Of a stretch of DNA of 64,000 bases, positions 1-10,979 are shown piece after piece. The notes beneath the pieces were generated by a model. It searched no databases, was not told where the DNA came from, and saw only the letters and a program-made list of their open reading frames with translations. This stretch comes from Podospora comata. Its lineage: Eukaryota > Ascomycota > Sordariomycetes > Sordariales > Podosporaceae. The DNA is taken from assembly GCA_017354895.1 (NCBI GenBank), contig CP071498.1, positions 186,001 through 250,000 on the forward strand, in the 5' to 3' direction. Each line of letters begins with the position of its first letter. Positions within the stretch are counted from its first letter, which is position 1. A program made the position numbers and the translations under genes.

Positions 1-568
1 AGAAGCAGTCGTGCTTCTTGTTGACGTACAGGCGTTCTTTGGCCAGGACGACCCTTTGCCTGTGACTAGATGTCTTGATGGGGGGCCACTGTACCTTTTC
101 CATTTCAGCGCCGTCTTCATCGTCATCCGAGGCAGGGGAGAAAAAAGACAGCGGGGTGGGCTGAAAGGTAACATAAGATTCCGCCGCCAGCTTTGCCGGT
201 GTGCAGGAAGTTGAAGACGAGGGAGAAGACAAGGCCAGGCGACGCCAGGAGTTGTAACGCGCCCAGCCAGAATAGTCAAACGTGGAGGCACAGGTTCGGT
301 TGCACCGTCGCTTTTGAAGCTGCTTCGGGCGCTTAGAATTGGGGTTGGGCTTGACGACGGGAGAGGTGAGAGTGGTGCAGAAGTAATGCGAGCAAGCCAG
401 GCAGCGGCGAGTGGTGGCAATACGGTACTTGGCGCCACAGTTGTGACAGCGCCATTTCCATCTTTGGGGGCTTAGAGGGGGAGGAAGGGAAGTGATGAAG
501 TTGGTGACTGGTGGTGAGGATATTCGAGGAGGGGTGGGCGGGAGCATTGCTGGGAGCATTTCAATCAT
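1..568 (-). CDS. Partial uncharacterised zinc-ribbon-like protein (N-terminal 189 residues)
   Basis: An open frame runs on the minus strand from an ATG at 568-566 to the left edge, so the C-terminus lies outside the window. After a proline-rich leader (about 35 residues) comes a cysteine-rich module reading RWKWRCHNCG, then RRCLACSHYFC, and later RRCNRTCASTFDYSGW. The paired CxxC motifs suggest a zinc-binding fold. An acidic stretch (SDDDEDGAE) and a basic segment follow. From memory, similar fungal proteins with a W-x-C-H-x-C-G opening and an FDY-GW motif are annotated only as hypothetical, so no function is assigned. ATG 568 is the first in-frame start; two further in-frame ATGs lie within eight codons, so the exact start is uncertain. 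Confidence 0.7.
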   Translation of the reverse strand, partial: MIEMLPAMLPPTPPRISSPPVTNFITSLPPPLSPQRWKWRCHNCGAKYRIATTRRCLACSHYFCTTLTSPVVKPNPNSKRPKQLQKRRCNRTCASTFDYSGWARYNSWRRLALSSPSSSTSCTPAKLAAESYVTFQPTPLSFFSPASDDDEDGAEMEKVQWPPIKTSSHRQRVVLAKERLYVNKKHDCF

Positions 569-1850
569 AGTCTTTGATTTGAGACAAGCACTAGTTCGTG
601 AAAGCGGTGGGCGTGGGCTTGACAGGAGAGATGCTAGGCCTATTAGTTTTTCAGTGTCAAGACAAAATGGAAGTAACAAATGACGTTCTGGCTTGGGTTG
701 GTTTCCAGCTCTGGTTTGAAAACGGGAGCCGCACCCGCTACTTGACACGCCGTGGATCAAAGAAATGGCCATGACTTTGAACAACAGAGACAACAACATT
801 CTAGTTTTGGCTGATTCCAAAAATACTGCATAGCCTCTTTGTGTCGACACTTGGCTCAGCTGTATCAGAGCATCGACACCACTACCTACACCACGTTAGA
901 ATCTAGATACTCGGCGCTGAAAGAACAGAGAGTCAAAGACTTCTTTCGAGAAAACACTTAGGAATTGTCTTTGACAGCGGCGGCAGGCACTAATACAGTG
1001 CTATTTTCGGATGGCCAGTCGCAGACACAAGGTTACTTGCAACCATGTGTGTGACGATGGCCTCTCGGCCGCCATCTGGCTCAGTCCCTGACAGGGTGGC
1101 AGCTTGCAAAGTGAACCCACATCACGGTGAGATGAGATGAGGTCACAACGGCCAGAGGTGTCAGTCGGCGGTGGTCGGCATCAGGGTCGTGTTGGCGAGA
1201 TTAGGAGAGCAGGCGTCGGCTTGCACAGTAGATCCAAGCGTCGGGATACACTGTAGACGATACCCACAAGCAAACACTGTGGGACCCTTCCGAGATGACG
1301 ACTCCAGCGGCCCCGCAAGCAACGGCCAGCGCTAGAATCAGGAGAAAAGGGGTTCTTTTATTCTGCCGGGTTCAGCTCCGAGATCAGCCCCCTTGTTGAG
1401 TGTTGACAGGCACACAGGGGAGAAAGAGGACGGGAGGGAGTCGGTCGGCGTGGGAGGCATCATGTGACGGCCATGGATGCCCCGGGCATAAAACATCGAG
1501 GATAGGAGGCACGCCCATACAGGCTCTCGACCAGTGGAAGGGCTTTGTTGCCTTGCATCCAATGACGAGCACTGGGGAGCCAATGGCAGGGCCACAAGAC
1601 GCTCTGACAAAAGCATCCATCCATTCAGAACCCGGGCGGCAGAACCTGGAACTTGACGGCGGGGAGGGCGGCAAGGCACATCTTGTATGAGAGAAAGAAG
1701 CAACAAAAAATGGCGACGGGAGTGGATAGAGATGGGCATCTGGCATGGGGGGAAAGAGAAGACAATCTGAATGAATCCAACCTGGAAGGGGGGAAAATGA
1801 AGAAGGTGCAAGCCATGGGGACGAGCTTGCGCTTGGCACGCTGGATGTGG
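569..1850. other. Intergenic, no supported gene
   Basis: This stretch separates the minus-strand partial gene from the plus-strand PIN4 gene, so it is a divergent promoter region. Open frames of up to about 240 codons on the minus strand (1384-2112) are low-complexity, overlap each other in several frames and resemble no family, so I do not call them. No RNA gene or repeat is visible. Confidence 0.6.
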
Positions 1851-2836
1851 TGGGGCCATAAAAAGGTGGGACGATTGTATCCATTCTCGCTCCCTCCCGC
1901 TGGCCTGGTCTCTTCACCCTTTTTAGCATCTTGGGACTATTTTGTGGCCGACTGCCTCCCCACCCTCTGGATCGCCTGTTTTTTGCATTCACCGCCACAG
2001 AAAAAGAAGTCCCCAGCAACAGCGTCCGAGTTGACTTTTCTGACAAGCGCAGCTGCCACCATCTCGGGTCGCCTCTCCATCTCTTCCTCCAACCCAATCC
2101 GCCGCTCTCCAATCTTTTTTCGGTTTGGTCAACCCAGCGAAACCTACGACCACCACCGCCAGCAGACGACGTGATGACATAGACCTTTCCCGTTCCCTTT
2201 TTTCTTCGAGGTACGCTTCCACTGCTGTCGCCGTCTTCTTACCCTATCTGTTGTCGTCTGTCTCTGTTCCACTTTTGCCTCTCTAGGTGCCTCTGTCTCT
2301 GATCTAGCCCTGCTCGCTGCTGTCTGGCTGTCTGTCCGCTATTCCGCTGCTGCCCGCCGCACTGTGGGGATTTTTGAGAGAGAGGGAGAGGGAGACCAGA
2401 CGAAAGTGGGTGAGAGAGAGCGATTTGCTTTTCACGAGTTTTTTCCTCCCCCCCCCCTCCCATCGTTCCGACGGACGATCGAGTCTTTACCATCGCCTCG
2501 CCCGTGTCATTGCGAACCACAAAATCACCGCCCAAAACCACACCAAAAACTCCACCTGCAAAACTCTGCAGCCTTTTTGGCTTTTCGGTCTTCGGCTATC
2601 CCCTTCTTCACCCTTTGCATCGTCCGTCGAGCGAACCGATCCGATCGACCGCCCCGAGCCACGCTGGGTCTCTCGACTCGCAGTGTCAGAGCCCGACGCC
2701 GTCCCATTCCCATCGTGTGCCGCATGAGGCCGAGCCTCGATCCCGCTGTCTCGCAAACGTCACCTTTCCCCAAGCTTGGCTTCTGTCTTGCTGGATCTTC
2801 GCGCTAACTGTCGCGATTGCTAGTCTTCGGGCAAAA
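1851..2836 (+). promoter_or_regulatory. Pyrimidine-rich promoter and 5' leader of PIN4, with a probable leader intron end
   Basis: The sequence upstream of the PIN4 ATG is rich in C and T and carries GA/CT runs (for example 2376-2420), typical of long 5' leaders of fungal regulatory genes. A branch-site-like GCTAAC at 2803-2808 followed by TTGCTAG ending at 2823 looks like the 3' end of a leader intron whose donor I could not fix. An open frame in phase with PIN4 begins at 2504, but the likely splice acceptor at 2823 and its low-complexity content make an N-terminal extension unlikely. Confidence 0.45.
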
Positions 2837-4900
2837 ATGAGCGAACAGTCGGGCTACTACAGCGGCTATGCGCAGCAGCCAACACGGTCCTCCCCCATCT
2901 CGTCCAGGACGGGCTTCAACACCGTCTCCGGACTCCCAAGCGCCATGCGACCTCAGCAGCGCCACCAGATAGACTCCTTCACCCAGGGGTCTGCCTCTCT
3001 ATTTCCTGTCGAGGACCGCTTCAATCCCTACGAAAGCAACTCTTTCAGACAACAGCAACAACAACATAGAGCACCACCAACACCAGGCTTCCCGACCGAC
3101 AACTATATTGGCAATGCCCAGGCATGGGCGTACAACGGTGCCAACACGGTGAACGGAGCAATGGGCGACAGCAGGCTTCGGCCGAGTGCCTCTCGCAGAG
3201 CAGCTCTGCCCACGGTTCGTCCAACTCATCAGCCACATCTCGCACGCGCAGCTAGATATTGTGATCTTTTTTACTGACTTTGCTTTTTTGTTTCCACAGG
3301 AATGGACCATGAGCGGCGAGCAAGGTCTGGGGAGTCAGGCCCTCAACACCCCTTCAACACAGTATTCGGCCATGGCCAACTTTAACAACCAGAACATGGG
3401 GATGATTAGTGGTGATGGCTATGGCTCCGAGCGGCATGGCTTTGCGAATGGCATGTACGACCCTCGTCACGATGCCAAGTCCATGTCTAGCGACCTGATT
3501 CCGACCGCCATTGTCATCAAGAACATCCCGTTCAATGTTCGCAAGGAAATGCTCACATCCATCATGTCGGACCTGGGACTACCCCAGCCATATGCCTTCA
3601 ACTACCACTTTGACAACGGCATTTTCCGGGGACTGGCCTTTGCCAACTTCCAGAGCCCTCTCGACACACAGACTGTCATTGAGCAGCTGAACGGATACGA
3701 GGTTCAGGGCCGCAAGCTGAGAGTCGAATACAAGAAGATGCTGCCAGAGCACGAAAGGGAGAGGATCGAACGCGAGAAGCGGGAGAAGAGAGGCCAGTTA
3801 GAGGAGCAGCACCAGCCCCTAACACTGCAACACCAGTCCTCGATGCACTCTCTAAATACCGCCCACAGCACCCGATCCCGCACTTCGCCGCTGCGTAAGT
3901 CCACGACAAAATCAACAATGAAGCTCTCGGCATCAGCTAACCCAGCATCCATTGCAGGGGATGTGGACCTCAACAATCCAGACACTCTGCAGTTCTACAC
4001 GGAGCTTACCCTGTTCCGCAACGATCCCAACCGTGAAATCCTGGTTTTCCCCTCTACCATTACACCGCATCAGCGCCGAACCGTCCACATTCTCGCGCAC
4101 AATATGGGGTTGGAGCATCGCTCGGTTGGCGAGGGGCCGCAGAGACAGCTGCACGTTCTCAAAGAGTCCGCGCCACCTGCGTCCCTCGTGCACAACCTGC
4201 CGGGTGTGTCGGCCGATGCCCACCGCCGTGGTCTGAGCCGTGCTGCTACCATCGACTTTGCTGAGACCCGGAACAGTGGACCAGGCCACTATGCCACCAT
4301 GGGCCGCTCTAGCCGTCATGGCCCGACATTGGAGCTTCCGGACAGCCCAGATGGTGGGCTAAATGCGCTCCGCGGCGTCAAGTCGTTTGCCGACCTGCGT
4401 TCGTACACGCCCAGCCCTTCCCTGTCCTCGACAGGGTTTCCTCAAGCTGGCAGTGTAGCTCAGTACGGAGAGTACAGCGCCAATCTTGCCGGTCAGAACA
4501 GCTCATTGACCACACCCACGACTCCGGGTACCAACTCCAACAATGATCCCTCCATGTTGATCCCGGACCTCAGTGGCATGACATTGAGCGAGAACTTTGG
4601 CAGCAACAGACTGCGCCCTCGGGACGCACCTGGCGCCATCGGCAGCCAGCGGCCCGTGATGAACGGATCCAGCACCCGCAGCATTCCCGAACGTCAGCCA
4701 CTGGGTCCAAATGGAGATTGGGGTGAAGGCATGGCCGGTTTTGCAGCCCGCGGCCGGGCCAATGGCCACATGCAACGGGGAAGCGGTACGTGATCTTTGC
4801 TGGCCAGCTCTTTGAACACCACATTGACTAACTTTTTATTGCAGAGTCTTCAGATACCGCGGTGCGTTCGGCAACCACTTCCGCGGCCAGGTTCCAATAG
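2837..4900 (+). CDS. PIN4: RNA-binding post-transcriptional regulator, R3H + RRM (PIN4/Cip1/Cip2 type)
   Basis: Exons are 2837-3214, 3300-3894, 3958-4785 and 4845-4900 (618 residues). The introns have GT-AG ends and CTGAC, GCTAAC and GACTAAC branch sites. An RRM lies at about residues 194-272, with RNP2 IVIKNI and RNP1 RGLAFANF. A charged helix follows, then an R3H-like domain at about 326-395 (DTLQFYTELTLFRND...RRTVHILAHNMGLEH). The rest is low-complexity and S/T/P/Q-rich, as expected for this family. Budding-yeast Pin4 and fission-yeast Cip1/Cip2 act in mRNA control after DNA damage or oxidative stress and are phosphorylated on their disordered regions; the same role is inferred here. The second intron (63 nt) is in phase and stop-free, so a retained form would add 21 residues. 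The frame remains open for 72 codons after the TAG. Confidence 0.9.
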
Positions 4901-5116
4901 GAGCGGAATCGTGCACTTGCCAGTTGTGTGTATGTTCGGCGTGCTGATCTGGAACGAGCCAACCGGGCGTCGTATCCCTCCGGCTTGCCCGCACAGCAGA
5001 GCCGACCGCAGGCCCAACAATTACCTCACATTCGCTATCCTTCCCATTTTCTTCCTGGGCCGCCGCTTCAGGATGGTCAGAGAGTTTTCGTGTTTTCACC
5101 CTCGCCTCCCCTTTAC
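4901..5116 (+). other. In-phase open stretch after the PIN4 stop codon (possible C-terminal extension)
   Basis: The PIN4 frame after TAG 4898-4900 stays open for 72 codons to TGA 5117-5119. The encoded text is rich in R, P and Q, with segments such as RRADLERANRASYP and QQLPHIRYPSHFLPG, and looks more like protein than 3' UTR. It could be translated by readthrough, joined by an unrecognised splice, or be the remnant of a longer ancestral C-terminus. No good donor was found between the last acceptor and the stop. Confidence 0.3.
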
Positions 5117-5119
5117 TGA

Positions 5120-7090
5120 TGGCATTGGAAGAAATCGATTGAGTAAAGTTCGTGTGGGTTGAATAGCTGCCACGGCTGTTGGATTAAAATAATTTGTTGG
5201 AATACGGACGGATGGGCGCCATCATTGCGACCTGCAACACACCAAAGCAAAACAGCAAAACAAAAAAAAAGACAACTATCCGCATCTACACATACACTCA
5301 CAACAACCGCACAGAGTCACTTCTTCGCCCTGGCTGCCTCCGCCAAGCATACGCCTTATAATATTGTTTCAGAAGCACGTCTTCGGCCCTTCCAAGACTC
5401 TGGTTTTCCTCTTTTTTTTTCCTTCGACCTCCCTCAACTGTCCATGGTTCGTACCCAAGCTCCATGATGATTGGCGACGTTGCCGCTCCTTCGAGCCTTT
5501 GCGCTATGCTCTCCCGATAATGAACCACGATGGAAATACGAAAAGAGACGGGAAAATGAACGAATTGGGTATACAGAGAAGACTTTATACACCTCATCTG
5601 GGCAACCAATTTTGTGCCAATCTTTTGATTGGCATTAGGCAAACCTCCGCAAGGCAGCATTCCAGGATTACTTTATCTTTGAGCTGCCTTGGTTCCTTGG
5701 ACGCCCACCAAGGCTTTTCCCCTGACGCAAAGCGTCCTGGGTTTGCCCCACCAACCACTTGTTTTATGAATGTTATGGTTGTTACGACGTCACGTCCTAG
5801 ATGGCTACGGCAAAGCTACACCACCCTTTGCTTGGTGGGCAGGGCACTTGACTACTTGTTTCGACTCCATGTGCGGCCCGCCAAGAAGAGCACAAAACCG
5901 GTGCTATGGCATACGAAAAAGCAAAAGGAACTCATCTAATAGACGGCACACTCAGGTGTGACTATCCACGCCCCTTTTTCTACCCTTTCTTGATGCATAT
6001 AGGTGTGTCCCTGACAATGGACACGACATTGCATATGTCAGCATGATGTGGTGACCAGATGGTGATGAGCGCCGGTGGGGGGATGGTGGCGCACAAATCT
6101 TCTACAGGTTGTCGTTGAAAATAACAAAAGTTTGACTTGGTCCATGTTATTTCAGCAAAGCTGCATTTGGGTTCCTGTTACTGTTGGTTTGACTTATTCG
6201 GTCTACTTTAATATATGTCTTTTGCCTCGATGTTTCTTTCTCGTGGTTGTGTTTGTCTTTGGTTTGGGTGGGCTGCTGCGAGAAAGACGATTCAAGAACG
6301 CACTTCAAGGGCTCTATGATCACACTATCCTTCCACCAGCGACAAACTTTTCTGGGCATGATATGATGGGTGGTGATGACGGTTGATGATGGGACCGGGG
6401 CACAAATGAATTTGGTTGTCGCAGTTCAAGCCAAGAGACATGAAAATGGGGGCAAAAAAAAGGATCGGGATCACAAGCAAGAATGATGTTCATGGTTATG
6501 AAGTATGAGTACTTCTATTTGCTGGGAGGGAGATATTGGCGGCTTGGCTTATTTCCATCATTCTCATCAAATATGCGGATACCTTCACTCTTGGTGTTGG
6601 AGTCCTTGTGTAGATAGACCGTTGTGAGTTCTCCAATTGTTCAGGCGTAGGGCAATTACCGGGCTAGTCACCTAATATGAGGTTGGCTGTTCCTTTTTCT
6701 CTCTACATTGCTATCGCGTGAAGGGTTTTTCAACAAAATGTAGGGACTGCCAGCTACTCAGCAAGGGGATGTTCAAAGAAGGTTGGGCCACTAATGTCAC
6801 GGTTAACAAGCCTTGAAATTCGGTAGCCTTGAAAGCTTGGCAATGAGCTTTTAAACATTAGTAGGAGGAGGCCTTGGGGGCAGAATACTCGTTGATTGAC
6901 TTCAAACATATACCATAAGGTAAAGACCAATATGTCTCGACATGGTCAAGGCCCTTCTTATTTTTTGATGCAGTTCCTCGTGTTATGTCTGGGAAAGTGG
7001 GTCGGTCCCACATATAGAGAGGTGTCTTGCAAACATTCCCCTCTTTCGAGTCACGACATATCCTCACTCACACACATGCTCGCTCAAAAA
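5120..7090. other. Intergenic region between PIN4 and MET22
   Basis: It holds the PIN4 3' UTR and the MET22 promoter. Open frames here (for example 5364-5939, plus strand) are low-complexity and match no family. No RNA gene or repeat is recognised. Confidence 0.5.
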
Positions 7091-8209
7091 ATGGATTCGC
7101 CACTGCGCCACGAACTCAATCTCGCACTTGGGCTAGCTCGCCAAGCTGCCTTGATCAGCCGGACCGTCTTATCTGAGTTACTTCTCACTCACCAGAAAAG
7201 TGAGGTTGATTCGGTAACAAAAAGCGACTTCAGCCCCGTTACTGTGGCCGACTTTGCCATTCAGGCCCTTCTGGCTGGCACCCTCAGTAAGGCATTCCCC
7301 GACGATGGGCTAGTGGGTGAGGAATCGGCAGACGAGCTGAGGAAAGACCCTCGACTGCTGCAAAAGGTTGCGGCCGTGTTAAAAGTCGCAAAAGGCTGGG
7401 AGGCAAGAGACGAGAATCATGTGTGTGATGTCATTGACCTCTGCAGAGGCGAGGGGAAGGGAAGGACGTGGGTATTTGATCCCATTGATGGCACCAAGAC
7501 ATTCCTCAAGGGACAGCAATATGCCATCAATATTGCCTTGTTGGCAGAAGGGGAAGGTTGGCGGGGTAGGGAGGAAGTCATGAGTGTGGTTGCTTGTCCG
7601 CTCTTGGACTGGACGCTGGGAGCCATGGGGGGGGCAACGGTGATAAATGACGCCTCTGTGGACAAAACAGGGAAAGGGGCAGTGATTTACTGTGTCAAAA
7701 GCCATGGGGTTTTCGTCGAACCATTGTTCAACAAGACAGACGACGAAAAGCCGAGACGGGTCCCTCAACATGCAGGCCAAGTCACGGCAATCGAGGAACT
7801 GAAGAGTGTGACCTGCTGGCAGAGTCTAGACTCGGGAGTTGACACGATGCATGAAAGGGTAGCTGAAAGACTGGGCATGGACTTTCCGGGGAACGACCTT
7901 CTCGGATGGGTAAATCGATGGGTGTGCCTTGCGCTTGGCCTAGCAAACACCACGATATGGGTATACAAAAAGAGAGAGAGAAAGGCAAAAATATGGGATC
8001 ATGCGGGTGCCATGCTTCTTTTTAAGGAGGTTGGTGGCAAAATTACGGATGTTGATGGGAAAGATATCGATTTGACCCAGGGGAGGCTGTTGGGCCAAAA
8101 TTTCGGCTTCCTGGCGGCACCACAAAAGGTTCATGGATTGGTGTTGGAAGCAGTGAAAGAGGCCATGAGGGAAAGAGAAAATCTTAACACGGTGAGCGGA
8201 TCTACCTGA
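7091..8209 (+). CDS. MET22: 3'(2'),5'-bisphosphate nucleotidase (Hal2/Met22)
   Basis: A single exon of 372 residues in the inositol-monophosphatase superfamily. The enzyme hydrolyses 3'-phosphoadenosine 5'-phosphate (PAP, from sulfate assimilation) to AMP and is the sodium/lithium-sensitive target Hal2 in yeast. Metal-site residues are visible: D47 in KSDFSPVTVAD, the GEES motif at 76-79, the signature DPIDGTKTF starting at D130, and WDHAGAM with D303 near the C-terminus. The length fits the family (about 350-370). ATG 7091 (AAAAAATGG context) was chosen because homology begins there; ATG 7076 would add five residues. The frame is open upstream to 6896, but that part resembles no family. The gene stands alone in wide intergenic DNA. 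Confidence 0.93.
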   Translation: MDSPLRHELNLALGLARQAALISRTVLSELLLTHQKSEVDSVTKSDFSPVTVADFAIQALLAGTLSKAFPDDGLVGEESADELRKDPRLLQKVAAVLKVAKGWEARDENHVCDVIDLCRGEGKGRTWVFDPIDGTKTFLKGQQYAINIALLAEGEGWRGREEVMSVVACPLLDWTLGAMGGATVINDASVDKTGKGAVIYCVKSHGVFVEPLFNKTDDEKPRRVPQHAGQVTAIEELKSVTCWQSLDSGVDTMHERVAERLGMDFPGNDLLGWVNRWVCLALGLANTTIWVYKKRERKAKIWDHAGAMLLFKEVGGKITDVDGKDIDLTQGRLLGQNFGFLAAPQKVHGLVLEAVKEAMRERENLNTVSGST

Positions 8210-9803
8210 AGCTGGCTTCTGCTGGTTTCCAGGCAAACGTTTCTTCATGATTCTATCTGCATACATTTCGTCATCTGATCGGCAGTCATCATAACTCAGT
8301 AGTTTATGAGCAAGAGTAAATGGAACTAGAACTGGTCCCCGAATCTTCCAGTAGCAACTTTGCCACGTGGGAGAAAGTGTTGACTGCTCGCTTACACGGG
8401 CAGTCTTCCGGCGAGACTAGGACGTGAGTCTGACAAACTTTGAGACATTAAATCAAAAGCCACGTGGGGAATTCAAAGACTTGGGCACCGAGCTCATTGT
8501 GCAAAGAGCGACTCGGAACCCAGAACCCAGCGATCAGCCGTTGGGTCCGCAGTAACAGTGGCGGTCTATCCATCTCTTCGAGTATGAATGTCATGCCCAG
8601 CTTGGGCTCATTTGCATATATCACTGGGGTTCCATAGAAGTCTAGATGGCTGTGGAGTTTGCCCTCGAGAATTGACAACTTGGTGCCGTGGCAGTGCCTG
8701 GGTAACTAATATCCCCACATTGGCAACAGACAAAACACAGAGAAGAAAGCGGCAGTTTCTTTTCTTTCCTGTTGAACCAGCTAAATGCCCAGAATCTCGA
8801 TGCTCGGATGGCCTGGTCGGAAGAAACCGAAGATTGAGTAGCACCGGCATCCAGACAAACCCCCCAAAGGATAAAACTCAAGGGAAGGAAGAGAACGTGG
8901 CTTGTGGGGCAGAACATGGAAGGGTGTGACTGCTCGGTTGTCGGTTGACAGCGACTTGCCGCCTCGCCCGCCGCAGCACATGGCATATATACATACCATG
9001 TGTTTGATTACTTGACGCCAGGAAGGCCCGAAGCGGCCCAGAACAGACGAGAAAATGAACGAATGGGACAAGTTTCCCCGCACCCCAGAAAATGGTGCCC
9101 ACCCCCTTTTCCCTATCATCTCCATGTTTACCCCAGATGTATTTCACGTTATATTCCCAAACCCCATTTAGAAATGTTTGGTTCTGCCCTCCCATACGTC
9201 ACTTGCCTGGTTCTTAATGTACCCAACACCAAGCGAGGGCGGCTGCGTGTGAGCAGCGTGACCTTGGATAATCAACGTGGGAGAAGGGGGGCGGCTGCAC
9301 CTGATTTTACCCGGCTGTATACAGAGCCTTCACAAACAACAAGACATCAATTCCGGAGCTCCGGCAATTGTGGACGAATACGGCAAGGGGTCCAATAACA
9401 GCTCGAATCTTTCTCCACCAATCACTCATATTATACCCAAATGATCAGAGAACATAGAACAAGTTCTGTAGTATCGGCAGTTAGTACTTGCCGGGAGCCT
9501 GAAAGAGTTCGAAGAGACTCTACCCGGTCGAGACGGGGCCATCGACGCCATCGCGCCCAAAGCAGGCAAACAGACATGGCTGGGAATCAGAAATAAAAGA
9601 GTCCCAGCCGGCCCTGCTTTGGCTGGAGAGCCTCTCCTCTCCTTTTCTCGTCACCGACGAATACTACTTTCCATTCTTTCTCCTCCAGGAGCGTAAGACC
9701 TTCCTCTGGTTGAGCCTCGCAAGAGATCAAGCCGCCACCCGCACCCAACGACAAGACACCAGCACACAAGGGGGACAGATCAAAGGATCAACAAAGGGAC
9801 AAT
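8210..9803. other. Intergenic region between MET22 and the DUF1996 gene
   Basis: It contains the MET22 3' UTR and the promoter and leader of the downstream secreted protein. Small overlapping frames on both strands at 8588-9195 have no recognisable domain. No RNA genes or repeats are seen. Confidence 0.5.
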
Positions 9804-10979
9804 ATGCATTCGTGGTCTACCCTCACCGCGGCCTTTGCGCTGCTGGCCAACGGAGTTGCCGCTCAGAACATGTTGCGGTTCGCCTGCTCCCAGCTCGTTG
9901 TCGACCGTGTCGATCCTCTCGTCAACCCCGGCGTCCGCTACACTCCCCATCTTCACCAGATCGTTGGTGGTAACTCCTTCAACCTGACCATGGAGCCAGT
10001 CGAGTATGACTTGGTCAAGAGATCGACCTGCACATCCTGCTCATTCCCTCAGGATCTGTCCAACTACTGGACGGCCGTCATGTTTTTCAAGCACAAGAAC
10101 GGATCGTATCACCGCGTTCCCCAAGTCGGCAACGGCGGTCCCCAGGGTCAGCTCATCAACAAGGGTGGTCTCGACATCTACTACATTCCCAGCGGCAAGA
10201 CCACCGCCTTCAGACCTGTACGTTCTGTGCTCGTGGGCCCAGGGATTTGTATCACTGACAAGACTGGCATCTAGGGCTTCCGCATGCTTGCCGGTAACGC
10301 GGCCAACACCGAGGACAGCAAGGTTTCCAAGGCCAACATCTGCCATCGCTGCTGGACATCGACCAACGAGGGCAACTTCATCGGCGGTGCTCCCTGCACT
10401 GGCTCTGATACCGTCGGCATCCCTCAGGAGCCGCGCTGCAAGATGATCCGCCAGACCATCATCTTCCCCCACTGCTGGGACGGCAAGAACCTTGACACCC
10501 CCGACCACAAGTCCCACGTCGCCTACGGCCAGGGCTCTGGTGCCACTGGCGGCGGCGCCTGCCCATCCAGCCACCCTGTCAAGCTTCCTCAGCTCATGTA
10601 CGAGCTGATGTGGAACGTGACCAACTTCAGTGATAAGAACATGTGGCCCACCTCGGGCCCTGCCTTTGTCTACAGCATGAACCTCGGCGGATCTGCCGCT
10701 CACGGTGACTACGTCTTCGGCTGGGAAGGCGACACTCTTCAGCGTGCCATGGACAAGGGCTGCAACCTCAACCGTGCTTGCCCTGCTGCTGGTCTTACTT
10801 ACCAGCCTCCCGAGGTCTACAACGCTTGCAACATCAAGCAGCAGGCTCCCGAGCCCGTCGACGGCTGTAAGTTTTCATCCCCACCCCCTTCACAAACGTC
10901 TGAGAGAGATGAATGCTAATGGTATCATCAACCAGGGCTCAAGGCCATGCCGATGGGCGATGTCGCCATCAAGGCTTAA
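9804..10979 (+). CDS. Secreted DUF1996 protein
   Basis: Exons are 9804-10217, 10275-10866 and 10936-10979 (349 residues), with donors GTACGT and GTAAGT and branch sites CACTGAC and GCTAATG. Residues 1-20 form a signal peptide with a predicted cut at GVAA|QN. The mature part has family-typical stretches: RYTPHLHQIVGGNSFN, CTSCSFPQDLSNYWTAVMFF, GFRMLAGN, and FPHCWDGKNLDTPDHKSHVAY. Many paired cysteines and N-glycosylation sites (NLT, NGS, NVT) fit an extracellular protein. DUF1996 proteins are common in fungal secretomes, sometimes with a WSC domain, which is absent here; their biochemical role is not established. The codons are strongly C-ending, suggesting high expression. The short last exon encodes WLKAMPMGD before the stop. 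Confidence 0.92.

Noticed and set aside
1384-2112. 242-codon open frame on the minus strand
   Set aside because: It overlaps other frames, is low-complexity, shows no domain and lies in the promoter region of PIN4.
2504-2836. In-frame N-terminal extension of PIN4
   Set aside because: A branch site and acceptor at 2803-2823 suggest a leader intron; the extension is low-complexity and homology-like sequence begins at ATG 2837.
6896-7090. N-terminal extension of MET22
   Set aside because: It matches nothing in the family and the protein already has full length from ATG 7091.
10041-10703. 220-codon frame antisense to the DUF1996 gene
   Set aside because: A shadow of strongly biased C-ending codons on the coding strand.
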